In this document: positions 47,350-58,500 of the stretch, piece after piece
Position numbering within the stretch: the first letter of the stretch is position 1
How the letters are laid out: every line of letters begins with the position of its first letter
DNA from: Colletotrichum lupini
Taxonomy: Eukaryota > Ascomycota > Sordariomycetes > Glomerellales > Glomerellaceae
DNA length: 64,000 nucleotides
Direction: 5' to 3'
Assembly (NCBI RefSeq): GCF_023278565.1
Contig: NC_064672.1
Location: 7,378,001-7,442,000 of the forward strand
Notes under the pieces: model-generated
What the model was told of the DNA's origin: nothing
The model's input: only the letters and a program-made list of their open reading frames with translations
Database searches by the model: none
Program-made: the position numbers and the translations under genes

Positions 47350-48612
47350 ATGGCGAGATCTTCCTCCTACTCAGATGCTCCCACGCGGGACTCTGGATAT
47401 CGCGAGCCCTATGGCTACCCAACCTCATCCGCGCGGGACTCGAGATGGGACATCGCTGAGTACTCCCTCAGACCGGCCGCCAGAGGTCAAGACTCTTCCT
47501 CCTCCGCCAGGCAGCGCTCACGATCCCGCTCCCGTGACGCCAGACCCTCCCGCGACACAAAGCACCGCAAGAAGCGACGCAGCGGTGGCGGAAGCGGAAG
47601 CGGCAGCTCATCATCGTCAAAGGACCCCCCAGAAGCCACCAAAGGAAACACCATCGTGAGCTCAAACAGCAACGCCGCCTCCTTCACACCAGCCGCCATG
47701 TTCAGCAACCTCCAAAACGCCTTCCACGCCTTCCAATCCATCCCGAACCTCTCCACCTCAACCTTTGAACTGGGCCCCCTCCCCGACACCCCCGTGACGA
47801 ACCTCATCAACCCAAAGAACCTCCACCCGCCCCCCTCCCAGGCCGTCCTCCACGACCGCCTCGCCACGAACCTGCCCCGCCACAGCAACGTCTACCTCAT
47901 CCTCCTCGTCGGCACCCTCCTGGCGACCCACTGGCTCGTCCTCGCCGCCCTCTTCGGCGTCGTCAAGTTTGGCTTCTTCATCCAGTCTTACAACGGCCGC
48001 GACCTCGCCCGCGACCTCGGCGTGCGGAAGTACGCCTCCACCCAGAGCATCATGTCCGGCTTCACCGCCTTGGCCGCCATCGTCGGCCTCTGGGCCTTTT
48101 CCTCGCTGTTCGGCGTCGTCTTCACCCTCGTCAAGGTCGCCGGCCTCGTCCTCGTGCACGCCGCGTGCTTTGACGTATCGGCGGCAGGCGGCGGTCGGCC
48201 GACGGGAGCTGCTGCTGCTGCTGCTTCGGCACCTTCACCCGTGCCAGGCCAAGGGTTCCTGAGACCGCCTGCGGTGCCCGCGGGCTGGGGCTTGGTCTCG
48301 CGGGAGGCGACGAACGTGGCACAGCTCAGATCTGCGAGCGAGGGCCAGCTCAGGTCCGCCAGCGAGGGGAACCTCGGCGGCAGCGGCGGCGGCGGCGCAC
48401 CGCCGTACCCGAGCGGGAATGGATGGTACGCGGGCGAGGGGCACACTGGGCCCCCGACGCCAGAGACGTACGCCGAGATGCCGCGGACGCCGCGCTCCTT
48501 TGAGGCATATGCTCCCGGTCCCCGAAGGGAGGAGCACGATGCCGGGGATTTGGCATATGGGTATTACGACTCTGCTCGGCCCCAGAGCTATGCATCAGGC
48601 AGGTCGTACTAA
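47350..48612 (+). CDS. PRA1/Yip3-like membrane protein with low-complexity tails
   Basis: A single exon gives 420 aa from ATG 47,350; the open frame extends upstream without another ATG. The N-terminus is Ser/Arg-rich (ARQRSRSRSRDARPSR, KHRKKRR). The core has FSNLQNAFHAFQSIPNLS and HSNVYLILLVG, then two hydrophobic blocks at about 180-212 and 233-274, each long enough for a helical hairpin, as in prenylated Rab acceptor proteins. The C-terminal third is Gly/Pro/Ser-rich and contains a near-perfect tandem LRSASEG. Relatives act at ER/Golgi membranes in Rab recycling and vesicle traffic. The PRA1 assignment is from topology and spacing, so it is moderate. Confidence 0.65.
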   Translation: MARSSSYSDAPTRDSGYREPYGYPTSSARDSRWDIAEYSLRPAARGQDSSSSARQRSRSRSRDARPSRDTKHRKKRRSGGGSGSGSSSSSKDPPEATKGNTIVSSNSNAASFTPAAMFSNLQNAFHAFQSIPNLSTSTFELGPLPDTPVTNLINPKNLHPPPSQAVLHDRLATNLPRHSNVYLILLVGTLLATHWLVLAALFGVVKFGFFIQSYNGRDLARDLGVRKYASTQSIMSGFTALAAIVGLWAFSSLFGVVFTLVKVAGLVLVHAACFDVSAAGGGRPTGAAAAAASAPSPVPGQGFLRPPAVPAGWGLVSREATNVAQLRSASEGQLRSASEGNLGGSGGGGAPPYPSGNGWYAGEGHTGPPTPETYAEMPRTPRSFEAYAPGPRREEHDAGDLAYGYYDSARPQSYASGRSY

Positions 48613-50421
48613 AAGGACCACGTAGCTCTGGCATGATCAAAAAGCAGATTTGACCAAGTGATGTTCAAGCTCAGATCTGATAGATAAAAATAGCACGTCA
48701 CTGGTTCACAGTCCCAGGCATGCCATGTCCATATTCCACGACGTTACAAGAATCCTCCTAGTTCGAGTGCGCAGTTGTGGCATTGACAGAAGACCGAATT
48801 GGCCAATCAAAGCTCGCCCGAGAAATATTTCGTTCAGGTCGTCGCAGAGCCCCAACTTGAGATGTCCGGCTAACCCGGCTCTCACGCATCGGAGCCCAAT
48901 AGCTCACAGCCTGCGGCGGGGATGCAAGGAATCGAGTGCCCGTAAAGGCAAGTTTAAACATGGTTGTGCGAAAATCACATTTGGCAGGAAAAGATGTTAG
49001 CCACGTTTGTGGACCTCGACGTCCACGGTGTAATGGATGCCGCGGTGAGTATTGGACTAAAGAAATCAATCTTCCTTGAACCAAAATAGAGAAAGACCAT
49101 GGGAGAGCATTGGTGTATCTCGGAGTGTAGTCAAGGTGTGCATCACTGCCATTTTTTTGAAAAAGCATGTTTTGTTTTTCTTCCTCGCACCCAGAGAAAC
49201 AAAGCTCCAGCGCGCAACGAAAAAAGAGAAAAAGAATCAGAGCCTGTCAGACGTCCATCGACACCCACCCCTTCCACGCGCCCAAAGGCAAGACCGCGAT
49301 AGGGAACGAGATCATCACCGCCCTCTATACAGCACCCCCTCACAGGGAGGGAGCGCCGCTTTCCTTGCGGAAAGTGCGAGGGCAACCAGAGTTCTTCACT
49401 CTAGGGTGTCGAGGATATCAATCATCAACCAGGGTGGGATCTGTAGCTCCTTTAGGGAACCAAGAGTAGGTCGAATACTGTAGAAATGATTCTCTGAAGT
49501 ATTGTCGACATGAAGAAAAAAAGAAGAAGAGAAAATCCTAAGAGCTGCGGTCGGGAGGCGACGTTTTATAGAGGTTGTAGAGGTGCGGGAGTGGGTCTTT
49601 GGTGGGGGACGGCATCAGTAAGTGCTGCAAGGTTTTTGGGCCAATGAGAATTCGGGTTGGTGAAAATTGGTAGGTGGATGAGTACGTACCTGGGCTGGAG
49701 ATGTAAAAAATCTGCATCGTGAAGATGGAAAGAGCGGGTTCGGAACGGGAAAGATGCCTGGGAAGATGTTGGTGAATCAGGCATCAAGACGTCGGAAAAC
49801 TTCTCTTCTTCATATACCGATCTAATGCTGCGAGAAGCTGTCTGGCGGTTGAGAGTAGCGTCAATCAAAGGGGGAATGGGTCAATGAGATCGACCGGATG
49901 CCGATGGGAGCCCCTTTGAGGTATGGTATGCACTGTTGCATCAACAGCTCAGTCCCAAGGTAGATAAATCACATCGTGAAACCCCGGGTACATCTCTGAA
50001 GCTGTGGCACATGGCTGAGTGTCGAGATGTTTCGTGACCGGCCGCCCGTGTGAATTTGAAGGAAGGAAACACGCCCACCTGCCAAGTCGAGAGACAAAGG
50101 TTGAACAGATTGATGGAGGCATGCAACGGCTGTGATAATAGCTATTTCGAGAAGCTGCACTCCTAGATGGCCTGCTGCCGTTTGAAGCCAACGAGGTTCC
50201 CTGGCTCGATGATGTCCATCAGGAGGACGATGAGTCCATGTGCCCATTCGCCGATATCAACGACGTCTCTGCGAACTTGCCTCATATCCTCGATCATGTT
50301 AGCGTGCAGCAGAATCTGCCCCGAGGCCTACGTAGACGAAGCAGCACACGAAGCCCTCATCACCCGCTTCCTGATCTCAGAAAAGTCAACATCCCCCTGA
50401 CATCAAACTCCACCACCGCAC
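48613..50421. other. Intergenic region between PRA1-like and POF1-like genes
   Basis: About 1.8 kb. Most of it shows no coding signal. The right end holds a broken coding segment at 50,142-50,400 on the plus strand. A short run of A-rich purines lies near 49,505-49,535. No RNA gene or mobile element is recognised. Confidence 0.5.
50142..50400 (+). pseudogene. Frameshifted coding relic next to the POF1-like gene
   Basis: After a good acceptor (gataatag at 50,141) one frame reads LFREAALLDGLLPFEANEV, WLDDVHQEDDESMCPFADI and ANLPHILDHV. A second frame, one base away, then reads RICPEAYVDEAAHEAL and ITRFLISEK before a TGA at 50,398. The two halves look like one protein interrupted by a shift near 50,300. 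No intron of normal size joins them. I do not recognise the family and found no secure upstream exon. It could be a decaying gene, a sequence error or chance. Confidence 0.3.
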
Positions 50422-51567
50422 TCACTCACGATACAACCCCTCGCCGAGCACCCATCCCTTCACCCTCGCACTAACCAACCGTCTCAACCCCTCCTCATCC
50501 CTCGCGGAAGCAGCCTCGCGCACCTTGGTACTACTAACAACCTCCTCCCCCTCATCCCTCCCCCTAACCATCTCAACCCTCTCCGCCCACGCCCTCCGTC
50601 CACCAACATCCTCCAGCCCACCATCCCTCAAACTCTCGAGGTACGCGACCTGCTCCCCCTCACCACCCCACTCATCATCCGTCCTCATCGTGATGCGCAA
50701 CCTAGACCTGCCCAGAAACGGATCCAGCGCCCTTCGAATCGGTGCCTCTGCCTCCTCCACTGCTGTCCCTCCCGGTGACGAAGAAGAAGAAGAAGCATGG
50801 TAGTACTTTGGGTTAAAGATCCGGATAAGAGTATCATACCCCGCCAAATACACCTGCTCCGGCTCCCCTCCCCCGTCCCCTCGCGCATAAAACCTCGTGT
50901 CCGAAATAGCCTGACTCTTATCGTGGAAATACGGCATCGTCGTCAACCCCAAGTCGACCTCAACATCCTCCTCCTCCTCCTCCTGCTGCCGCTGCCGCTG
51001 CTCCTCCTCGACCCCATCTACCCCCCTCCGCCGCACCTCATCCCTCAAATCCCCAGCAAACGCATACATCATCCCCAACCGAACCCCAAACGCCGCAGGC
51101 TTAGGCTTCTTGTCCGCGTTATTCACAGCAAGCAGAAGCAGCACCCTCACAGCCCTCCTCCGACCCATCTCCCCACCCGCACCCGACGACGATTCTCCAG
51201 CTCCGCCGCCCCTCGTCGTCGTCGTGGTCGTACTCCTCCCCTTCTGCAAATCTCTCACCGCAGACGCCGCCATGCGTAGATGCGCAAGCGTAGGCGGGTT
51301 AAACGAGGAATCCAGCACGACGAGGCTGCTCTCCACCGGCCCCGCCTTCGCGTCGTCCCGGTTCGGCCTCCGCGGCGCCGGCGCCGGTGTCGATGCGCTG
51401 AACTCTCCGCTGGCCTCTGCGGCAGTTTCTCCTCGGTGAGGAAGTGTGCAGACGACGCGGAACGCATCCTTTGAGGATTGGAACGCCGTCAGGCTCCGGG
51501 CGAAGAAGTTGACGAGGGCTTTGCGGCCGTTCATGGCCGGGTCTGGGGCCGTTGTGTCGGATGACAT
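50422..51567 (-). CDS. pof1: POF1-like nucleotidyltransferase-fold protein (NMNAT-related)
   Basis: A single exon gives 381 aa. The nucleotidyltransferase start motif is SSFNPPTLAHLRM at about 87-99 (TLAH in place of the classical xxGH). The second signature is SSTKVREA at about 345, close to the ISSTxxR of NMN/cytidylyl-transferases. Between them lie LLLAVNNADKKPKPA, TTMPYFHDKSQAI and VYLAGYDTLIRIFNPKYY, typical of fungal Pof1 homologues. There are two low-complexity inserts (Thr/Gly/Ser after residue 110 and an acidic Gln/Glu run near 200). Yeast Pof1 is linked to protein quality control and has ATPase activity. NMNAT activity here is not proven. It is followed, on the same strand, by the relic-bearing intergenic region. 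Confidence 0.75.
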   Translation of the reverse strand: MSSDTTAPDPAMNGRKALVNFFARSLTAFQSSKDAFRVVCTLPHRGETAAEASGEFSASTPAPAPRRPNRDDAKAGPVESSLVVLDSSFNPPTLAHLRMAASAVRDLQKGRSTTTTTTRGGGAGESSSGAGGEMGRRRAVRVLLLLAVNNADKKPKPAAFGVRLGMMYAFAGDLRDEVRRRGVDGVEEEQRQRQQEEEEEDVEVDLGLTTMPYFHDKSQAISDTRFYARGDGGGEPEQVYLAGYDTLIRIFNPKYYHASSSSSSPGGTAVEEAEAPIRRALDPFLGRSRLRITMRTDDEWGGEGEQVAYLESLRDGGLEDVGGRRAWAERVEMVRGRDEGEEVVSSTKVREAASARDEEGLRRLVSARVKGWVLGEGLYRE

Positions 51568-51974
51568 TTGTGAGGGGGTGCGGAAGTGAAGTCGGCGCAG
51601 TGAGGTACCGAGTATATGTGAAAGTGAGGTGAGACATCCGGCTCGAGCGACGGAACGGAGGTTCGGAGAGGGAGTTACGCTACGGTGTGTGCCATCCGTG
51701 TTTACCCCGCTACGTGGGGGTCAAGTCAAGGTGTCTAGCATCCATTCTGAGCTCACTCATACCATGTGGGGAAGATCAAGTTGAGCACCTTACTTGAAGA
51801 CTTTACTTTAGCGCGAGTAGATGAGAAGATGGAAGCAGGTTCGAAGGGGTATTGTTTTTTGACAGGAAAACAAATCTATCAGTATTCGACAGACAACTAG
51901 AGTATCGTACAGCCAAGTTCCCTTTCTACAACAAGACCAACAAACATAATTCCTCATCAGGCCTGCTTCGTCCC
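51568..51974. other. Short intergenic region (POF1-like promoter / alg2 3' end)
   Basis: About 400 bp between the POF1-like start and the alg2 stop on the same strand. No further gene or repeat is seen. Confidence 0.55.
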
Positions 51975-53471
51975 TCAAGCTCTCCTCTGCTTCGCATTGA
52001 CAAACATCTGCGAGGTGACCAGTCCCAACCCGAAAAACACGACAATGCCCAAAAAGTTGAGCACGGCGTTCAACAGGGGCGGCATCTTGGGCTCCGCCAA
52101 CATCTCGTCCTGCAACCTTTCAATCCGCTCCGCCATCTTCTCCTGCCCGAAACCCGTACGCACCCTCTGCACGCCGGCCTTGCCCATCTTTTCCAAATCG
52201 CCCCGGCCGAGGCTGTTGAGCACCTTGTCCATGACCACGGTCCACTCCAGCACCTCGTCCGGCGCCCGCAGCCAGCCCGTCACGCCGTCCATGACCGTCT
52301 CCTTGGGCCCACCCGTGTTCGCCGCGAGAACGGGCACGCCCGCCAACATGGCCTCGAGGGGCACGATGCCGAAATGCTCGTTGGAGGGCGTGTAGACGAG
52401 TAGCTTGGCCGATCGGAGGAGCGAGTCTTTCAAGCTCGACGGGATGGAGAGGAGGAACAGCACCGGGATGTGCTCAGGCGCAGACAAGGCGGTGATGATG
52501 TTCTTGGCCGTGAACGTCTCCAAGCCGAGCGACGCGGCAAGCTTCTCGAGCTCCTTGTGGTACTGGCAGTTCTCGATGCTGCGCGGGTCGTATCCGCCCG
52601 CGAGGACCAGCCGGACGCCCTTTCTCTGGTCCGCAGGCAGCGCCGCGAAAGCCTTGACGGCGAGCGCGATGTCCTTCTTCCTCTCGAAGCGGTTGATGCT
52701 CAGAATGATGTTCCTGTCCGTCCAAATGGCCTCCTCTTCCTTGTTGCCGTTGCCAATCGCATTCTTCTCGCTCTCCTTCTTGGGCGCAATGTCGACGCAG
52801 GGGTACACGACCTTGAAGTTCTTGCGCTTGGCGAGCTTCGGCCACGCGCCCGTGGCCATGCCCTTCGTGAAGCCCGAGTTGACGGCAATCTCGTCGGCGA
52901 AGCCCATGCTCCACTCCTCGACCCAGTCAAAGGGCACGCGGTAGAGGCGCTTCCACCACTTTTCGCGGCCGAGGGCGAGGTACATGTCGGGGAAGTGGCA
53001 GTAGAAGAGGATGGGCGCCTTGGGGGCGAGGTACTGCAGCAGCGGCAGGCCCGCGCTGAGCTGGTCGACGAAGAAGGTGTCTGGGTTCAGGGACTGGAGT
53101 TCGCGGGTGACGTAGATCTGGACGAGGAGGTGGAGTTGGCGCAGGATGGCGCAGAGGATCGTGAGGCGGCCGAGGATGGAGGGAGGGACGATCCAGTTGC
53201 CGCGGACGCGGACGTCGAGGGTTCCTGGTAGAGAAATAAGTCAGGGTATGCTCATTCATATGCGAGAGGCATGGGTAAAAGAAACAGGCATACCATCTCG
53301 AGCTTCTTCAAAGCAGTGGCTCTTGTCGCAATGGCTGGTGAAGATGACCACCCTGTGGCCTCGATTCTGCAAGCCGACAGCGGCATCGACAACGAGACGC
53401 TCAGCACCACCGATGCCAAGGTCGGGGTGAAAGAAGACGACGGTCCTCTGATCGTCGTCTTTCTCCGCCAT
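51975..53471 (-). CDS. alg2: Alg2, alpha-1,3/1,6-mannosyltransferase of N-glycan assembly
   Basis: Two exons, 53,294-53,471 and 51,975-53,224, give 475 aa, the usual fungal length. The N-terminus carries [19 protein letters not shown], the canonical Alg2 start of the GT4 fold. Exon 2 continues with [16 protein letters not shown] and [12 protein letters not shown]. The donor-binding motif [16 protein letters not shown] near 341 and NTGGPKETV follow. A hydrophobic C-terminal segment ([17 protein letters not shown]) anchors it at the ER. Alg2 adds the second and third mannose to the dolichol-linked oligosaccharide on the cytosolic face. It is essential in yeast, and nothing here suggests damage. 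Confidence 0.95.
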
Positions 53472-54492
53472 GGCCGTGATTCGTCTGTGGCAAGTATATT
53501 CGGGGTGTGCTGAAGGCAGGAAAAGCGAGTCCCAATCTGTTTTATTGTCTCTGGCTTTCTTTCCTGCAAGAGGACAGAGGTGCGACTTGTGAGACGTGGA
53601 CGACCTGACCTGACACTGGAGCCAGCGGGGACCACTCAGTGGGAGTTACGACGCGACAGCGGCCAACAGGGCAGTTGGAATTGGGGTAGCTCTGTCAATG
53701 GCAGGTGTTGATTGGCTACCGCAAAGTGGCATGCTGCCTTACGTAAGGAGCAGCTCTGCAGGGGGGGAAAGGAGGCACTGGCGGGATCCACTTAGCTAAG
53801 GTAAGCGAATTGTGGATGGCCAGGACGATTCTGGGGTGCATCAGAAGCCGCAGGAGCTTGGCGGTCCTCCATTTGGGGCCGCTCTTTCTTCACATGTGAA
53901 AGCCCATTAACCTTTCGAGGTACTTAGCCTCGTAAGTTCCCCCATGAACACGAAGGCACTTTAGCACGTAGCCCGGAAAAAGGATTCCATCTATCCCAAG
54001 AACTGGGAACTGGTCAAGATGACAAGCTATGTGATTGGATGACTGACACTTGTGCATCGGGAGAACAGCCAGCTTGCCATACGGTACCTTGAGGTAAGGT
54101 AGGTAGATTTGGGGATTCGGGGAAGGGTGTCAGCCGAACTGCGCGCCGCACGTTTGATTTTCTAATCATGTCTGCAATCTGAGGTGTGCTTTTCCTTAGT
54201 GCCTTTTGCCGAACCGAGGTCAGCAGCGCTTACTTGGACCTTCCGTCGATCCCTTCAACTTCAAGCCTTGTGATCTCAACTTATCTTAGCCCTCATCCAT
54301 TCTCATAGTATAGCTTCATCATCAAGACTACCTTACCTGTATACAATCCACATACAAGTTTTGGAAATCCTTTCTGGTCATCTCCTGTTCGATCTGTCCT
54401 CAAGCATCCGTGTGTCAAAACAACATAACCAAACCTCAATCCCATCTCATCTCACCAACACCCTCATCAACATCACCACCCACCCACACAAG
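53472..54492. promoter_or_regulatory. Divergent promoter region between alg2 and the enoyl-CoA hydratase gene
   Basis: About 1.0 kb between divergent starts. The right part (54,250-54,490) is C/A-rich and leads into the hydratase gene. No coding sequence is recognised. Confidence 0.5.
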
Positions 54493-55323
54493 ATGACCTC
54501 CCAAACCCCCCTCTTCACAATCCCCATCCCCAAACTCGACTCCCACCAAGGCGGCGCCATAGTCTGCACAACCCCAGCACCCCAAGTCTACCTCCTAACC
54601 TGGTCCTCGCCCCCCGACAACCGCCTCACAACCCCCTTCTGCAAAGCCCTCCTCGCCGCCCTCGACATCATCGAGTTCGCCCACCCGCCCGGCGTCCTCG
54701 TCACGACCTCCGCCATCGCGAAATTCTACTCCAACGGCCTCGACCTCGAACACGCCTTCGCGACCCCGCGCTTCTTCCCCGACACCCTGTACGCCCTCTT
54801 CAAACGCCTGCTGACCTACCCGATGCCCACCGTCGCCCTCATACCCGGCCACGCCTTCGCGGGCGGCTTCATGACCGCCATGCACCACGACTACCGCGTC
54901 ATGAACCCGCAAAAGGGCTTCCTCTGCATGAACGAGCTCGAGTTCGGCGCGCCGTTGAAGCCCCCCATGTCCGCCATCTTCCGCATCAAATGCGCATCCC
55001 CCAAGACCTACCAGGACATCGTCCTCGAGGCGAAGCGCTTTCCCGGCCCCGCGGCCCTCGAGGCCGGCCTCGTCGATGCGCTCGGCGGGCTGGACGAGGC
55101 GCTGAAGCTGATCGCGGAGCGGAAGTTGACGGAGAGGGGCAAGAGCGGGGTGTATGCCGTGCTCAAGATGGAGATGTGGAAGGAGAGCGCGTACGTGCTC
55201 AGCAAAGAGAACTATGAGAGCGAGGAGAAGATCTGGGATCAGAGGGAGGAGCTGGAGGAGGAGAGAGTTGCGGCGGGGAAGAGGTTTGTGCAGGAGTGGA
55301 AGGCTGGCAAGGCCAAGTTGTAG
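54493..55323 (+). CDS. Enoyl-CoA hydratase/isomerase (Delta3,Delta2-enoyl-CoA isomerase-like), peroxisomal
   Basis: A single exon gives 276 aa from ATG 54,493; the frame is open upstream but has no other ATG. Crotonase-fold landmarks are FYSNGLDLEHAF at about 78-89, the oxyanion-loop GHAFAGGFMTAM at 119-130, and MNELEFGAPLKPPM, with FPGPAALEAGLVDALGG later. Residues 230-276 form a charged helix. The protein ends in AKL, a peroxisomal PTS1-type tripeptide. Family members isomerise or hydrate enoyl-CoA in beta-oxidation of unsaturated fatty acids; I favour isomerase from the overall layout. It is divergent from alg2. Confidence 0.85.
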   Translation: MTSQTPLFTIPIPKLDSHQGGAIVCTTPAPQVYLLTWSSPPDNRLTTPFCKALLAALDIIEFAHPPGVLVTTSAIAKFYSNGLDLEHAFATPRFFPDTLYALFKRLLTYPMPTVALIPGHAFAGGFMTAMHHDYRVMNPQKGFLCMNELEFGAPLKPPMSAIFRIKCASPKTYQDIVLEAKRFPGPAALEAGLVDALGGLDEALKLIAERKLTERGKSGVYAVLKMEMWKESAYVLSKENYESEEKIWDQREELEEERVAAGKRFVQEWKAGKAKL

Positions 55324-55578
55324 GAGACGAGTACTAGATTTGGAAGTATCTGGTCAGATGATTACAGAAGTCGAGTACGATAGCCACGAATACTGCATGA
55401 AATCTAAACGCATACATCATAGCACATCATTCATGTCCAACTTTCAATGCTCAAGAGGTCGTGTATTGTGTTGTCAAAAAAAAGAGACGCTATTTTGTGT
55501 GTCTTCCCAATCGGACAGAGGGGGTATCATGGACGTCCATTCAAACACCTGAAATGCATCACCGCTGCTCTCCACCTC

Positions 55579-58500
55579 TCACGTCTGCACGTCTTGCTCA
55601 ATCGGCCTGGGCTCGCGGACATCCAAATCCGGCTCCGCTGCCCCGTTCTCCTCTTGTCCAGTGCCGACGCCGTTACCATTCCCATTCGCCTTGTTCGCCT
55701 TCTTAGCCGCGTTCATCTCGTTTCTCTGCCTCACAACATCTTTCTCCGCCTGGATCGCCTTGTCGCGACGCGCCTCCACATCCTCGCGCTTCACCAGCTT
55801 TCTCAGAGCATCAGAAGCCTTGATCATGTTATCGATACTGATGGCGTGGTTCGTCATCTGGCGGTTGATGTAAGTATACACGCTCGCCGGCGTATCGCAC
55901 TGCAGAAGCTGCGTCTCGTTGAGCTTGAGCAGGGCCAACGCCACCTGGAACAGGAATGTGCTCCCGTCGTTCATGCAAAGCACCACATCCCAGACTCGGA
56001 ACAAAGCCTCGGCGCAAAGGCAGTCGGTAAAGACGCTGAGGAACCACTGGAAGGTGAGCGCTTCGAGTTCGATGCTGAGGTCGTCTAGGTGTTGCGACAG
56101 CTTGGGTAGCACATCAACGACATACTGGCGCAACACCTGCTGGTCTGCGCGAGACGCAAGGAGACTGTGGTCGTAGTACCCGGAAGGCAGGATGTTTTCG
56201 ATGATACTGGTCAGAATCCAAAACGCGTCCTCTGCTGATGGCATGATCAACAGCAAATTCGCCGCGATGAGGTTCATGCCCTGGCAGTAGCCGACCTCTG
56301 GGTTTCGGCGGGCGTAGGCTTTCAGCACCTCCTTAAGCTTGGACACGCCCGGCCCCTTGCGGAAGAAGATGTTGTCGGTCAGAGTACGGTTGATGTCCAT
56401 ATCGATCTGGGACACTGCTAGCGGGTCATCATCTTCGTCCGGTCGAGCGATGATATCTTGGTAGTATCCGGGAACACGAAGCGTAGTGGCGCCGGAGCAC
56501 TCAGACCAGACTTTGGCGCGCAAGTTGACTGGGATGCCACCGAGAACCAAGTTCCTCAACTCCGACCTCTTGGCGCGCCCAACCTTGCCTTTGTTTCCGA
56601 GGCCAGTGATTCCGATCAGCTCGCCATCGGCTATGGCAGCTTCGGGGATGGTCATGGCAGGTCGCTCGAAGCGGGCTTCGGCAAGCGCGGCTGCTGCTGC
56701 GGCCGCAGCCTCACCATCTCGCTTCCTCTCCGCCCTGACTTTGCGCAGGAACTCGTTCCAACGTGCCGCCTTGTCTCTCTGCAGAGAATCGTGCAACTCT
56801 CCCATGTGCTGGAGAAGGAGCTTCACGGGCTCTGTGTCGTCCCTGACAACCGTTCCTGCAGCAGCATCAGTCTCGACTGGGGGTGTCGCCTCGCTGTCGA
56901 TGACGGATGTTGTTGTGCTCGCAATCGGGACGAATCCTCGCTCGTCAGCTGCAATTAGTCCAGGTGACTTGAGGCCCAGTTCTCCACCCTCCAGCACCTC
57001 AAGAGATGGCGCTCCGAGTGAGGGGGTATGAGACAAAAGCTCCGTCGGGAATGTGGCCAGCTTGAGGTAATCTTGCCACTTTTTGGGCTTCCCCTCACCC
57101 GCGCGTTCCTCCGTGGACGACGGGCTGCCAGGTCGTTCTTCGCTGCCGGGGCCTGCAAGCACCTCCTCTTCCTCTTCAATCATTGGGGAAGTCAAGTCCG
57201 ACCGGCCGTTTGACAGCATCTCGGCACGTCCGCCCTGCTTCAAGTGACGTGCCACCTGCGCAGATTCGCGCTGCCTCTTCTTTCTCCGTTGATCGTAGAT
57301 GAAGCCGAAGCGGTCGGTGAGATACTCGCTTCCGATATAGTTATTGTAAATATGCGTCAAGGTTGGCGGCTGGGTCTCGGGTGGGAGGATGGCATCCATC
57401 TCGACGGGACCGTAACTCTCCTGGCGGTTCGAGGTCGCATTCGTCGGACTGTTCACCATGGTGTCCCATCTCTCTTGCGGTTGAGTCCTGGCGGTGGTAT
57501 TGACGGGAGGAGCGTTCGCGGTGCCCGTGGTTCTGCGCATGGCCATGAGAGCCTTGGGGCCGCCCGCCGTCGAGACCGCTCTGCTTGACTGTGTGGTCTT
57601 GGCGCTGGAGGTTGAGGACGCTCGCGGGGTCGACTGCGACTGCGGTTGGGTAGCACTATTAGACCTTCCGCGGTTGGGGCCGCCCTCGCGCGTGTTGATT
57701 GCGCCTCCGGCCACCAGTCTCATGAGGCTAGCAGCGACCGAAGTTGAGGCTTTGCGTGAACCAGGGGGTCCAGACTGAATGCTAGACGCTCGACTGGGTG
57801 TTCTTGGTGGCACGCTTTCGGGCGGCACACCCTCGCTGGGTGGGCTGAAGAGATCGTCCTGAAGACCGGGCCGCCTGTCGGCAGTGGACTGCGTCCTCAC
57901 AACGGTTGAAGGTCTCGCGATGTCGTCGCCGTTGACGCTGCTGGGCATGCTGCCCTTTCTGCTGGTTCCGCCCCAAAGATAATCCTTCCATCCCCTCGCG
58001 GTTCCTCTTCCGTCGGGGACGGAAGGCATAGCTAGGTTGCTAGCACGGATCGTGGCGTCGTTGCCATCAGTCTGTCCAAAGACGTTTACGTTGACGGTGT
58101 CCTGCATGGCATCGCTCATGAGGTCAGAAAGCCCGCTCTCGTTGCGGCGATTGCCGGGGCGTTCGGTCTTGACCTCTAGTTCGATCGTTCTTAATCTCTT
58201 CTCAAGGTCTAGGTTAGATAAGCCGCATTCCAGTATAATCTTGCGCAAAGCCCTCTCCCTTTCGTCGGCCTTCCTCCTCAGCTGGGCGATTTGGGCATCG
58301 CGCTGTGCCAGGTCGGTCGCAACCTGCCTGACGAGCGCAACGGCTCCATGCCTAGCAATGAGACGCCCAATGTGCTCATCGTCGGAGTGGTGAAGGGCAC
58401 CTGGTATCTTGTGGGTCGAAATGGGCGAGTCCTCGAACAGCGCATCGCGAGCCGCTTGTTCAGCGGATGATCCAGTCAGATTGCCCAGCAGGGAGATGGG

